Shown one piece after another: positions 13,901 through 22,539 of a DNA stretch of 64,000 bases. Positions within the stretch are counted from its first letter, which is position 1. Each line of letters begins with the position of its first letter. The stretch spans positions 2,429,393 to 2,493,392 of the forward strand of contig WPIO01000044.1 of the NCBI GenBank assembly GCA_009760855.2, written 5' to 3'. The notes beneath the pieces were generated by a model, which was not told the origin of the DNA, searched no databases, and was given only the letters and a program-made list of their open reading frames with translations. A program made the translations under genes and the position numbers. The DNA comes from Cristatella mucedo (Eukaryota > Bryozoa > Phylactolaemata > Cristatellidae).

Positions 13901-16900
13901 AAACCTTGAAGTCAATCCGTTGCTTGACTGGTAGCCAGTGCAGGCCGGCGAGAAGTGGAGTAATGTGGCAACTGCGACGCTCACGGCAGACAAGTCTAGC
14001 TGCCGAGTTTTGCACCAGCTGCAATCGCCTGATCGCACATGCTGGTAGGCCAGTAAGCAGTGAGTTGCAGAAGTCGAGACGGGATGTCACGAATGCATGG
14101 ACCAACTTGGACGTGGTATCTTTATCTAAACAAGCCCGAATTTTAGCAATGTTATGAAGCTGAAAATAGGCGGATTTGACTGTGGAGCTGATATGGTCGT
14201 CTAACGAGAGGTTGCTTTGGAATATGACACCTAGATTTCGAGCTGATTCAACTGGAGATATGCTGGCAGAGCCAATTTTGAGAGTCAGCCTGTCCAATCT
14301 CTGGATCACACTGGGTTTGCCCATAACTAGTAAGTTAGTTTTATCATCGTTAAGTTATAGAAAATTTGCTGCCATCCATGTGCGGTATCAAAAGCTGCCG
14401 AAAGATCGAGCAAAACAAGCAGAGACACTCTACAAATGTCTGTATTCCTAAGTAGGTCGATGTATACCCTAAGCAATGCTGACTCTGTGGAGTGATTAGC
14501 TCTAAAGCCAGACTGGAACTTACTAGCAAGGTTTGAAGTTTCGATATATGAGTTCAGCTGGTCTGCCACGACCCGTTCCAGTGCCTTTGATAGGAATGGT
14601 AGAAGGAGACTGAATGCCTGGTCATCTAAGCAGCTTATTTTGATCCTACCTTGTAGCATCGACTACAGTAAGGCCCTCGAGAGCATCTACGAAGCAGCCT
14701 CCAACGGATGGCATCCCGTGGCAGTGCAAGACCAAATTTGATGCTGTCACGAGAATACGCCAGGAGATAATGTCATTTAAAGGAAAGGTGAGCATGAGAA
14801 TGGGCATGCATTGCATGGGCTCTGCCGTTCTCTACCAAAACCTACATGAGCATTATGCCAAAACGGAATGCTATTTGCTTAGCACTGTATAGCATGGGAA
14901 TACTTAAGTCAAAAATTGAAGGGTCAGCAGTCAGTTTACAACCAATTATTGTTATTAATTAAACTCATAGCTTATTCAGAACTTCAAGGCTGTCATGAGC
15001 AGCTATCTGTAAGCACCATTGGTGCAGCTTTTGGATAACCGATCGAAGCAACAGGTTTGTACTTTGGCTCATGGTGAAATTGAATGTGGCAGTGTTGTGG
15101 CAAATTTAATGTGGAGTGTTGTGGCAGAATTTGATAAGTGGACATAAATCCTAAAAGTTTATTTGTGATGAACTTGTCAATTTGACGTTTCTCAATAATC
15201 CACACTTTCGTCTACTGATAACAGGAGTCTCTTGACCACAATGTAAGCCTGAAAATGTTGAACCGAGGTAAATGTGCGAAAATTGGCCGAGTTGTGGGCC
15301 CCCAGTTTGTGCTTTTCCACAGCCGAGTACGACTGTAGCAACCATGTCATTGATAATTAAAATTGTCATGCACTGTGCACCCTTTGCCTTGCACACACCC
15401 ATCCATTCGTAATAAATTGCCTAATCCTCTTTTCTTCCTTCTTTCCTGATAAATTGTCGCAGTAGCAGCTAAGGACTTTATGAAAACTAATGTGCCGGTG
15501 ATGGGGCAAAGTGTGAGACAGAATGGTATTGCACTGCACACTACACTTTGCGACAAGGAAGCTGTGGCGGTCGATACTCAAGCAGTAGCAAGAGGGTTAA
15601 TAGCAGCAGCTTTGTTTCCTTGTGAGCTGTCAACCTAGGCAGGCAGGGCTGATTCTGAGCCGGTCTCTGTCGGGTATGGCGATTCGGCCTTGTTATCAGT
15701 ATCGTCACGTGTGGCAGGAGCACTGGGATTAGGTGTTGGCTTGCATTTTGTAGCTACATTCATTGTAGAATACTAATGCACACTGTTCTGGCGGCTTACA
15801 GAGTATGTGGCGCATGAAGAAGGGTGGCGCTCCTGCTTATCTGAATGTCATAGACACGGGCTCCTTCTTTGTCGGGCTGCCGCCGGCGAGCACTTGGACT
15901 AAAATCGACGAGGTATTCGAACTATCCAATAACGACATAGTATTTTTCATCGGTATGTACTATGCCCTCACTCTCTGCACTTGCTAATTATTGCAAGCTT
16001 GGCCACTGTCTCTCTTGAAGGCTCTTTGCGGTCGCAAACTGTTGTTGGCCGAAGGGAGCTTGCAAGAGCTGTGCTTAAACTGGAAGTTGCCCCTCTGCTC
16101 TGTTCACGCTGTGAGATGCAGTGCTGACGTCAAGCCATTCACCAGTTAATGATTGAGAAAATTACTAGCTTTGATATTGCAGCTGACAACAAAATATGCT
16201 CTATAGGCACTCAGACTCAGACATTGAATAAACGAGAAATAGGTGCAATGCAAAGCATACCAGTACTAAATGACAACTATTGGCTGAGTGAGCCATCATG
16301 CAGAAGAAGTGTGTTGCCATTGGCTTCTCTTAAAAGATCAAGCTGTTGGACCTAGTTAGTGTGGCAAAGGCAATTCAATTGGTCACATGATGTCCGGCCA
16401 ATCAACATCTGCTTTCGGCTTCAAAAATTGGCGTTTTCTCCTTGGTAATCCAGTGCTGTACTGCAGGTCAAGGTGAGATTGCTAGATGTTGATAGGCATA
16501 TTGGCCGTGGAGCTGATTCAGCCAACACACCTTACAGCTACTGCATCTGCCAGGCGACTTAATCTTGCCACAATCTCTTCATTTCGAGAATTCCGAGCCC
16601 TGTCTGTGATAAATAATTGCTCACTTCGCATTTCACGTTGCAGGGAGGCGATACTTTCTTTTTGATGGCACGAAATTAAAAGGGGGATTTCCCACCCAGG
16701 GGAAACCCATAACAGACTTCGGCCTTCCAGCGAGTCTGGACAATGTCGATGCCATGTTCCGGTGGGGTTTGAATAGAATGACATATATCATTAGTGGCAA
16801 TATGTACTGGAAATATGACGAAACAGAGAAACGGATGTTCCCCGACTACCCCCGAGATATGAGCATGTGGAGAGGAGTGCAGCTGCCTGTCGATGCAGTA

Positions 16901-17757
16901 TTCCAATCCTTCAACGGTAAGTTTGCTGCATCATCAGCACCTGCAGCAGTGGTAGTGCTCTGCTTTACGCTAGTCATGCTTCAGCATATTAGTCTTTTGC
17001 TATTCATTTTCGCCTCTCTCTACTTCTGTCTCTGCCGCTCTTGTCAGTCTGTCTCTCTCGTATGCTTCAAAAGCTGCACCAGTGTGACCCATTCTGCCAC
17101 TCTCTACCTATACAATCTCTGTCCTTCTTCCTATTCTCGTTCCTTTTACCTTTCTGTTCTCCTTATCTATCTCTCTTTCTTCCATCATTTGCCACGTGCG
17201 CGCACACACACACACGCACACACTCTCTCTCTCTATCTCTCTCTCTCTCTCTCTCATACCTATGTGTTTGCACGGAGATGCATTTTCTTTATTATTTCAA
17301 TCCTGTACATCATCTGCATTTCTCTTTCTCTGTGGGTGCGTTTGCCTCTTTCTGCCTCACTTTGACTCACCCTCTGTCCGTCTATCTTCCTTGGAGGTCG
17401 TATTCCTTTTATATATCTCTGTCCCTTACTCTCCCTCTTTCTCTCGCTCTCCCTCTTCTCTCCTTGTTGGTGTATCTGTCTCACTGGCTTCGTGGATACA
17501 TGGTACTACGTTTGTGATCTGACTAATGTTCCGTTTTAGGAAAGACGTATTTTTTTAGTGGATTGCAGTACTGGGAATTTGACGACAACAGAATGTCAGT
17601 TGTACTTGGCTACCCGAAGTGGGCAAATATGGCCTGGCTGGGATGTCCTCCTCCTGGTCTGACAGAACATCATGCTAGTCATTCCTATGCACAGCGGGTT
17701 TATCTCTCGTATTGGTGGACGACAGTATTTGCACTGCTGCTGCTAATTATAAGCTGA
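995..17757 (+). CDS. Membrane-anchored matrix metalloproteinase gene (9 exons, 5' end missing)
   Basis: Zinc endopeptidase of the MMP (matrixin, M10A) family, expected at the cell surface to cleave extracellular-matrix or pericellular proteins. Exons: 995-1326, 5375-5574, 8655-8750, 9801-9971, 12178-12279, 14657-14787, 15802-15952, 16644-16916, 17540-17757. All introns begin GT and end AG, and the codon phase matches across all eight junctions. Domain order: peptidoglycan-binding-like prodomain with an RCGLAD cysteine switch, RRRLRR convertase site, catalytic domain with HEFGHALGLMH and a downstream Met-turn (GSIMYP), Pro/Thr/Arg hinge, hemopexin propeller bounded by one Cys at each end, and a hydrophobic C-terminus. 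A furin site plus hydrophobic tail indicates activation in the secretory pathway and membrane or GPI anchoring, as in MT-MMPs. The signal peptide is not seen. The domain order is observed; the orthology group and substrate are not determinable here. Confidence 0.93.
1735..2066 (-). mobile_element. LINE family B, 3' end fragment
   Basis: Matches, with many differences, the C-terminal ORF plus 3' end seen best at 35520-36118 and 55575-56210. Shared landmarks on the + strand are the stretch around GCGCACTCA, the GGTAGCCAACAGACTT block and the end of the ORF encoding RLRNSLPQFLRNDIYSPT. It is a degenerate 5'-truncated copy in an MMP intron. Confidence 0.8.
2940..3085 (-). mobile_element. tRNA-derived SINE family 1, divergent copy
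   Basis: The reverse complement carries a B-box-like GGTTCGAATCC and an A-box-like CCCAGGGGTAAGGTG upstream of it, followed by an internal region like the other family 1 copies (for example 12690-12895 and 10915-11080). No protein is encoded. Confidence 0.6.
3541..4640 (-). mobile_element. LINE family A, C-terminal ORF and 3' UTR
   Basis: 5'-truncated non-LTR retrotransposon copy of CR1/L2-like type. The minus strand encodes the region after the reverse-transcriptase core (HAFVTSRLDFC, LQLVQNSAARL, LTFRSLHSMAPAYLSDIL, SPDLTTFKKNLKT), split by frameshifts. The 3' end carries the hairpin-forming GCGCC/GGGCGC-type tail and an (ATT)n microsatellite. The closest full match in the window is 13385-14615. 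Confidence 0.85.
5375..5574 (+). CDS. MMP exon B: N-terminal catalytic domain
   Basis: Acceptor TTGCAG|AGTCAC completes the split Thr codon from exon A, and the frame runs open to the donor AAAG|GTAAGA. It encodes AFEVWGAVAPLAFREV, the conserved start of MMP catalytic domains, then ADIRIKFAERNHGDGFPFDG. The latter holds the structural zinc/calcium-binding HGDG..FDG segment. It ends with one base of a Gly codon. Confidence 0.95.
7115..7235 (+). mobile_element. SINE family 2 copy
   Basis: tRNA-like head with a B-box-like GTGGGCTCGAGTCCC, then a tail reading AAGCGCC...AGAGATTAAGTTCTCTCGGGGCGCT. That tail is nearly the same as the 3' end of LINE family A. Other copies lie at 7940-8075 (+), 27540-27672 (-) and 48165-48298 (-). 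Confidence 0.8.
7838..7905. repeat. Compound (CT)n(TA)n microsatellite
   Basis: A run of CT dinucleotides passes directly into a run of TA dinucleotides. It lies in an intron and has no coding meaning. Confidence 0.97.
7940..8075 (+). mobile_element. SINE family 2 copy (best example)
   Basis: Starts with TTTGGTCCAGCGGTTAAGGTG (A-box-like) and has TCGTGGGCTCGAGCCCC (B-box-like). It ends with the GCGCC/GGGCGC hairpin tail followed by AT-rich sequence. The order A box, B box, LINE-like tail is typical of a tRNA-derived SINE mobilised by a partner LINE. Confidence 0.85.
8655..8750 (+). CDS. MMP exon C: catalytic domain centre
   Basis: Acceptor TTTTTTTGTAG|GTGGCA and donor CTC|GTATGT. It encodes GGTLAHAFYPG and then DIDGDTHFDNEEKW. 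This matches the MMP segment that supplies structural-zinc His residues and calcium-binding Asp/Glu (DGDTHFDxxExW is close to invariant in the family). It ends with one base of a Gln codon that exon D completes. Confidence 0.95.
8751..9800 (+). other. MMP intron 3
   Basis: No repeat or gene recognised. The only signals are the GTATGT donor and the TTGTAG acceptor. Confidence 0.6.
9801..9971 (+). CDS. MMP exon D: zinc-binding active site and Met-turn
   Basis: Encodes HEFGHALGLMH, a perfect HExxHxxGxxH catalytic-zinc motif with the catalytic Glu present. GSIMYPWY follows with the Met of the Met-turn, and DDIDGITAIYG closes the catalytic domain. All catalytic residues expected in a matrixin are intact, so the protease is predicted active. 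Donor TACG|GTATGT. Confidence 0.97.
10150..10860 (+). mobile_element. LINE family A, 3' part
   Basis: Encodes, with frameshifts, the same C-terminal block as 13385-14615 (LQLVQNSVARL, LTFRSLHSLVPAYLSDLLPHQAKHR). It ends with the hairpin tail and an ATT microsatellite at 10840-10858. 5'-truncated and non-functional. Confidence 0.88.
10915..11080 (-). mobile_element. SINE family 1 copy
   Basis: The reverse complement has an A-box-like TAGGCCTGGGGTAATGTG and a B-box-like TTGGTTCGCATCC. Then comes the family 1 body with the ..CTCTGTGGATCTTCTGCTGCTATATACC end. Divergent from the younger copies at 13030 and 51648. Confidence 0.65.
11203..11670 (-). mobile_element. LINE family A, extreme 3' fragment
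   Basis: Nearly identical to the first 470 bases of the 13385-14615 and 3541-4640 copies. It covers the 3' UTR and last codons of the ORF and starts with an ATT microsatellite. It is cut off at about 11670 where non-LINE sequence begins. Confidence 0.88.
12178..12279 (+). CDS. MMP exon E: proline-rich hinge
   Basis: Acceptor GCCATAG|GTAGTC and donor CCAG|GTAGAT; the phases match exons D and F. Encodes a flexible linker rich in Pro, Thr and Arg (PLPTRPSPPPPPTRPVTSP) between the catalytic domain and the hemopexin propeller, as in most MMPs. Confidence 0.9.
12690..12895 (-). mobile_element. SINE family 1 copy
   Basis: The reverse complement shows an A-box-like GGCCTAGGGGGTTAGATGC, a B-box-like GTGGGCTTGAGTCC, and the family end AAAGGCTCTTCTGCTGCTATATACATTAC. 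It faces the + copy at 13030-13198. Confidence 0.7.
13030..13198 (+). mobile_element. SINE family 1 copy
   Basis: Begins CCGTGATGGCACACTAGGTAAG and has the B-box-like GTCGTGGGTTTGAATCC. Its body reads GGCGATCCTGTATTACCACTGCAAG, and it ends AAGGCTCTTCTGTCGCTATGCAAAAGAG. Very similar copies lie at 33048, 50413 and 51648, so this subfamily is fairly young. Confidence 0.85.
13385..14615 (-). mobile_element. LINE family A, longest copy, with internal RT deletion
   Basis: Non-LTR retrotransposon of CR1/L2-like type. A 234-codon open stretch (13620-14324, minus) covers the region after the RT core (SRLDFCNSLLTGLPACAIRR, HITPLLAGLHWLPVKQRIDF, SPDLTTFKRNLKTHLF). Upstream, to about 14590, lies the RT start (LLPFLSKALERVVADQLNSY, then VSLLVLLDLSAAFDT). 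The segment between AFDT and the post-RT part, including the YADD catalytic box, is missing, so this copy has an internal deletion. The 3' UTR carries the hairpin tail and an ATT microsatellite. Confidence 0.92.
14657..14787 (+). CDS. MMP exon F: hinge end and start of hemopexin domain
   Basis: Acceptor CCTTGTAG|CATCG. The two first bases complete the codon left open by exon E, and the frame ends in phase 0 at GGAAAG|GTGAGC. Encodes more linker and then WQCKTKFDAVTRIRQEIMSF, the first hemopexin blade with the conserved first Cys and FDAV motif. The exon lies about 40 bases downstream of the LINE A insertion. Confidence 0.92.
14788..15801 (+). other. MMP intron 6
   Basis: No repeat or gene recognised. 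The GTGAGC donor and CTTACAG acceptor define it. Confidence 0.6.
15802..15952 (+). CDS. MMP exon G: hemopexin blade 1-2
   Basis: Starts in phase 0 (SMWRMKKGG, the strand that follows the F-F-K-G-K of blade 1). It continues with FFVGLPPASTWTKIDEVFEL, which contains the blade 2 GLP..IDEVFE signature. Donor ATCG|GTATGT. Confidence 0.94.
16644..16916 (+). CDS. MMP exon H: hemopexin blades 2-4
   Basis: Encodes YFLFDGTKLKGGFP, then FGLPASLDNVDAMFRW, then MYWKYDETEKRMFPDYP, then GVQLPVDAVFQ. These are three successive hemopexin repeats with the usual D-A-x-F starts and Y-W-K-Y-D core. Acceptor GTTGCAG|GGAGG and donor AACG|GTAAGT. Confidence 0.96.
16917..17539 (+). repeat. MMP intron 8, pyrimidine-rich (CT)n tract
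   Basis: Nearly the whole intron is C/T-rich on the + strand, with simple (CT)n and short (CA)n runs at 17190-17260. Long open frames here of up to about 200 codons come only from this low-complexity bias. Confidence 0.85.
17540..17757 (+). CDS. MMP exon I: last hemopexin blade and hydrophobic C-terminus
   Basis: Encodes the fourth blade (YFFSGLQYWEFDD, GYPKW) and WLGCPPP with the Cys that would pair with the Cys in exon F. A linker follows, then a basic Arg and a hydrophobic end (WWTTVFALLLLIIS) before TGA. The hydrophobic stretch reaches the very C-terminus with no cytoplasmic tail, which fits a GPI-anchor signal at least as well as a type I transmembrane helix. Confidence 0.95.
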
Positions 17758-18515
17758 GCACTTCATTGGAAAATCGTGGAGTTATTTGAGTTTGTACACG
17801 AGATGTCCGATTTGTTCAACTTTTCTCATAGGAAATCCAAAACAGACAAGGACACATTCTCCAAGTCTCATCCGTATTTGTTATTTTACGAGTTTATTGC
17901 CCTAGTTATGTCAATGCACATTTAATTGAATTCACCTTGCCATCTTGTTCTCCGGAGTGAAAGGTCATGTAAGCAGTGATACCGTCCACAATGAACCTTA
18001 TCTGCCGGCTTAGCAGTACTCGTGGAAAGTCAGACATCGTTACATTACATCTCTGACCCAGTGGTGCAGACAGCACTTCAGCAGCCGAGTAGAGCTTCCA
18101 ATGCAGACCGGAGTACTAGAACCTCCCGGCCTTTCCCTTTTCTATATTCGCTCTAGTGTGAGTAAATGTCATGGCATGTATGTCGGGGAATGCAGCCCTG
18201 TCTCCTCTTGCTTTTATGCTCTGGAGTAAGGTTGTTGTATCATCCATGGTAGTGACTATGTACTACTCACGTGCTAGTTTTAATTTCTTGGCTGTCGCTG
18301 TCTGGGGCGACCTTTCATGCTACAAGGCTGGCCATCAACTGCCATTCCCGGAGAGCTTAGATACTTAGGTGTAATCAGTGAATGCTTTTTGTTGGAGCTT
18401 TTCATATAAAACCTTGTTGTGGCTTTTAGCAGCCAATGCTCAAAACGCTACTGCATCGTAGGGCCTTTGTTATGCCTTGGACTAGTGTCGTTGCTATTGG
18501 CCTTGGCACCGGCAG
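17758..18515. other. Intergenic sequence after the MMP gene
   Basis: No repeat was recognised and no poly(A) signal of canonical form was confirmed. It may contain upstream exons of the weak membrane-protein gene below. Confidence 0.4.
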
Positions 18516-18753
18516 TCACTGGTGCTATATGAGCTGGCATCAGCTATCGTTATATTTTTTGGCTTACATGAATATCTGTCAGGATTTTATGCCAATATAT
18601 TTGAGTATTTTGCTACAAGAGTTTGTCGTCGGGGCAGAAAATTAACTTTCAAGTCGTTTAGACGAATAGCTGTCCTGTTTAGTGCTTCAGTAGGTCCAGC
18701 TGTCAAGGTGCCAATTGTGCCGTTTGGATGCTCTGCAATTCTTGTCATTTTCG
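18516..18753 (+). CDS. Possible membrane-protein exon (family unknown)
   Basis: Open frame without stops from a possible acceptor (CCGGCAG|TCACTG) to a donor (TTCG|GTGAGA). The peptide has two hydrophobic parts, ELASAIVIFFGLHEYLSGFY and IVPFGCSAILVIFG, separated by a basic stretch (RVCRRGRKLTFKSFRR). It would splice in phase to 18806-19131 across a 52-base intron. I do not recognise the family. The exon start is uncertain, and the intron is much shorter than those of the MMP gene. Confidence 0.3.
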
Positions 18754-18805
18754 GTGAGACTTAAATACGGCAGCACTGAAGATGTGCCTTTAATGTAATG
18801 TATAG

Positions 18806-19131
18806 GTATGAGAGATTTCAGTCTGGATATTGCCAAGCAAACCTGCTTACTCCCGAACAGAAGTTGGCAAGACGGTGCCTGTGATGAGCAGAATAATAGG
18901 CGTTCACAATCGCTTTTGTTACAGCATGTCAAGGTTGGCTCATCGTTGAGACGTGAGCGAGCTAATCGTATACTAATTCTGAGATCAATCAATTCATCAG
19001 TTGATATAGAGCTGCAGCTTAAAGAAGGCAACAGTAGACCGGGAGAACACGAGCAAGTTCCACCCAGTCTCTCTACTGCTGTTCATGTCAAACACATGGA
19101 CATGAGTCGTGGCAAACCACCATCTAAGTAA
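18806..19131 (+). CDS. Possible last exon of the membrane protein: hydrophilic tail
   Basis: Starts after TATAG, completes a Gly codon from the previous exon and stays open for 108 codons to TAA. The peptide is hydrophilic and charged (RDFSLDIAKQ near the start, HMDMSRGKPPSK at the end) and would be a cytoplasmic tail. No domain recognised. Confidence 0.3.
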
Positions 19132-19329
19132 CCGGCTCTCAACCTATGGGTCGCCTCTTTGGGTGTCGAACGACCCTTTCACAGGGGTTGCCTGAGACCA
19201 TCGGAAAACACATTTCCACGTTTCGCACACAATAATTTCATGATTGGGAGTCACCACAACATAAGAAACTGTATTAAAGGATTGCAGCATTAAGAAGGTT
19301 GAGAACCACTGGTCGAACTCTTGTATCAA

Positions 19330-20305
19330 AAAGTTTAAACAGCATGTTAGTTCCAGTCGAATTTTAGAGCGATATCAATTCACTGAGTCACCATTGCTGC
19401 GTGTGTACCTACTCAAGAATACTGATTTAGTTCAAGTCAATCTGCTTGTTTTGCTTGATCTTTCGGCAGCATTTGATACTATCGAGCACCAGGTCCTTCA
19501 CGAGTGTCTCTCATTTCGCTAGGGAATCGCCTGCACTGCAGTGCTTCAGGTACTATCTCTTTGGGAGAACGGACAACAATCATCCGAGGAACCAATAAAG
19601 TATGGGGTAATCCAGGGTTTTGTGCTTGGTCCACTTATGTTCACAATTTATTCTCACCCTCTTGCCGGTGTGATGGCCACGCATAATCTAGGCTTTCACC
19701 TCCGTGGTGATGACAGTTGCACATATGCTTTGAACCTTTCAGAACGTCAAACTCTCTCGACTCCCTTGCTACATGTATTGCTGGCATTTGCACCTGGATA
19801 GCAGCAAACTTTATTAAATTAAATGACGATAAAACCAACTTCCTAGATAGGGTAAGCCAAATGTGACCCGGAAATTGGAAAACTTATCCCTCATAATGGG
19901 CTCGACCAGCATACCATAAGTAGTATCTGGATGAAGTCTTGGAGGACTATTCCAAAGTTACCTTTCACTAAATAACCACATCAGCTCAACAGTCAAGTCT
20001 GCCTACCTTAAGCTACGTAGCATTGCTGAAATTCGGGCTTGCTTAGACAGGAATACTGCATCCAATTTCGTGCATTTGTGACACTCGTACTCAACTTATG
20101 TAACTCAAGACTCGCAGGTCTTCTGGCCTGAGCAATAAGGCTTACAGTTCGTGCAAAGTGCTGCGGCTTGGCTGTCTATGAACGTCGCAGTTGCCACATT
20201 ATGCCACTTCTCACTGACCTGCACTGGCCCCATCAAGCCAGGCGTTGTCTCGCCTGCTCTTCTGACGTAATTCGTTTAGCCGAGTCTCGAGCTAACCTCA
20301 AATCC
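19330..20305 (+). mobile_element. LINE family A, degenerate copy including RT core
   Basis: Encodes broken pieces of reverse transcriptase (VNLLVLLDLSAAFDTI; a degraded F-Y-A-D-D region now reading RGDDSC) and of the C-terminal part. It carries many frameshifts and is interrupted at about 20305 by an inverted LINE B copy. It resumes at 20725-20998. Confidence 0.8.
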
Positions 20306-20724
20306 ATAGGAAATCATATGTAATCTAATGTGATGTATCTCCGTCTGTAACTCCACAAAGTCATAAAGACTATGTGGGTGTTACACGAGAGAGTTTTGAA
20401 TATAGCGCACTCACAGCCTAAGCGGCTTTCGGTACGCATTCGGTAGCCAACAGACTTCGTCTCACGCAACAAAGAGAAATTGGGAAGCATAGCAGAGTCA
20501 GGAGAGCAGTTGAGGTAGTGAGTAGCATAGAAGAAGCAGTTTAGGACCGCTGAAAAAGATGTGCCATAGTCGGCAGTAGGAGAGTAGTTGTCGTTGCGTA
20601 AGAATTGTGGAAGCGAGTTCCACAGTCTAGGACCTGCAAAGCCAAAGCTTCTGTCGCCAACTGTCTTTAAGCGGAGGAATGGGATAGCTAATTCATTGTC
20701 CACACAGGATCTGAGGGCGCGAAC
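20306..20724 (-). mobile_element. LINE family B 3' end, nested in LINE A
   Basis: The minus strand has the last part of the ORF (LKTVGDRSFGFAGPRLWNSL, FLRNDNYSPTADYGTSF) followed by a 3' tail of ATGTAAT-type repeats at its left edge. It splits the LINE A copy on the + strand. Confidence 0.88.
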
Positions 20725-20998
20725 AGGCTAAAACTAATGCAGCAGTTCATACCTTTCGTTGGTGAGCTCCCAAAGTCTGGAGCTGAATCCCGACTGACTT
20801 CACGACATCCCCTGACTTGCCGACATTCAAAAACGCTCAAATCGCACCAGCTACACCAAGCATCCGCTTCGTCCTAGTGAATGGCCCTTTGTGTGCTTAT
20901 AGGGATAGACTGTCTTCCTTGACAGTTCATGTGAGATCCCGAGAAAGAGATTTGGTTCTTTGAGGGTGCTAAAAAATTTAATCAGTATTATTGTTATT
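20725..20998 (+). mobile_element. LINE family A, continuation after nested LINE B
   Basis: Carries the LINE A C-terminal coding remnant (SPDL-type block around 20800), 3' UTR, hairpin tail (GAGAAAGAGATTTGGTTCTTT) and the ATT-rich end. Confidence 0.75.
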
Positions 20999-21606
20999 AA
21001 GTTCGATAGGTTTTCGTTGTTCTGTCCGCGTGTGCCATTTCATGGCATTCTAAATATCTGGGCAGGCATTCCGCTGAACTATCAGATCTCTCATTTATCA
21101 CAGCCTAGGGCCACCTAAAACCCTGCGAGATGGATTAAGACAAGAGGATGCCGGTAGACGGGCAATGCTGGCGTCGAGCCAGGAGACAAACTTTCGAAAT
21201 GTAGGATTATTTAGAGGCACACGAAAATATTTTATTTGCATGCTTGTCAAAATATGATACTGTGTTTGTCGTGAAGTCCAGAACCCTTGGCTATCTATTC
21301 TTTTGCAGCGGGTTGTAAAGCGCCAAGATGGAGATTTGGTCCTCTTACGGTGCCATACAAATGATCTATTATTATTATGGCTGGTGCTTGACGCGTGAAC
21401 CTCTCTGTGGCTATTGAATAGATTGCTCAATGATACGGATATTGATTCGGGTGTATAAAGGTATGGGTGCTTTTTCTTACAGCCGTTCCCTCGGAATAGC
21501 CGCTTAGATGGAGGCAGGCAGCCTTAACGACTCACTAGCCGTGCTTCGAGGCGCAGCTGCACCGACGTTTGCCGCACCATTGAGAACAAGCACCGTCACA
21601 AGCACA
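20999..21606. other. Mostly unique sequence with a short 3'-tail repeat
   Basis: A fragment at about 21305-21372 (TTGTAAAGCGCC...GGTGCCATACAAATGATCTATT) matches 53395-53462 and resembles the 3' end of another LINE or SINE family. The rest shows nothing. Confidence 0.5.

Positions 21607-22539
<933 letters not shown>

Larger units (their letters stand above)
12280..14656 (+). other. MMP intron 5
   Basis: Holds SINE 1 copies at 12690-12895 (-) and 13030-13198 (+) and a long LINE A copy at 13385-14615 (-). The LINE homology stops about 40 bases before the next exon. No other feature was seen. Confidence 0.7.

Noticed and set aside
16917-17522. Long + strand open frames of up to about 200 codons
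   Set aside because: They come from a pyrimidine-rich, low-complexity intron. Exon H ends at 16916 and the rest is Leu/Ser/His-rich artefact in three frames.
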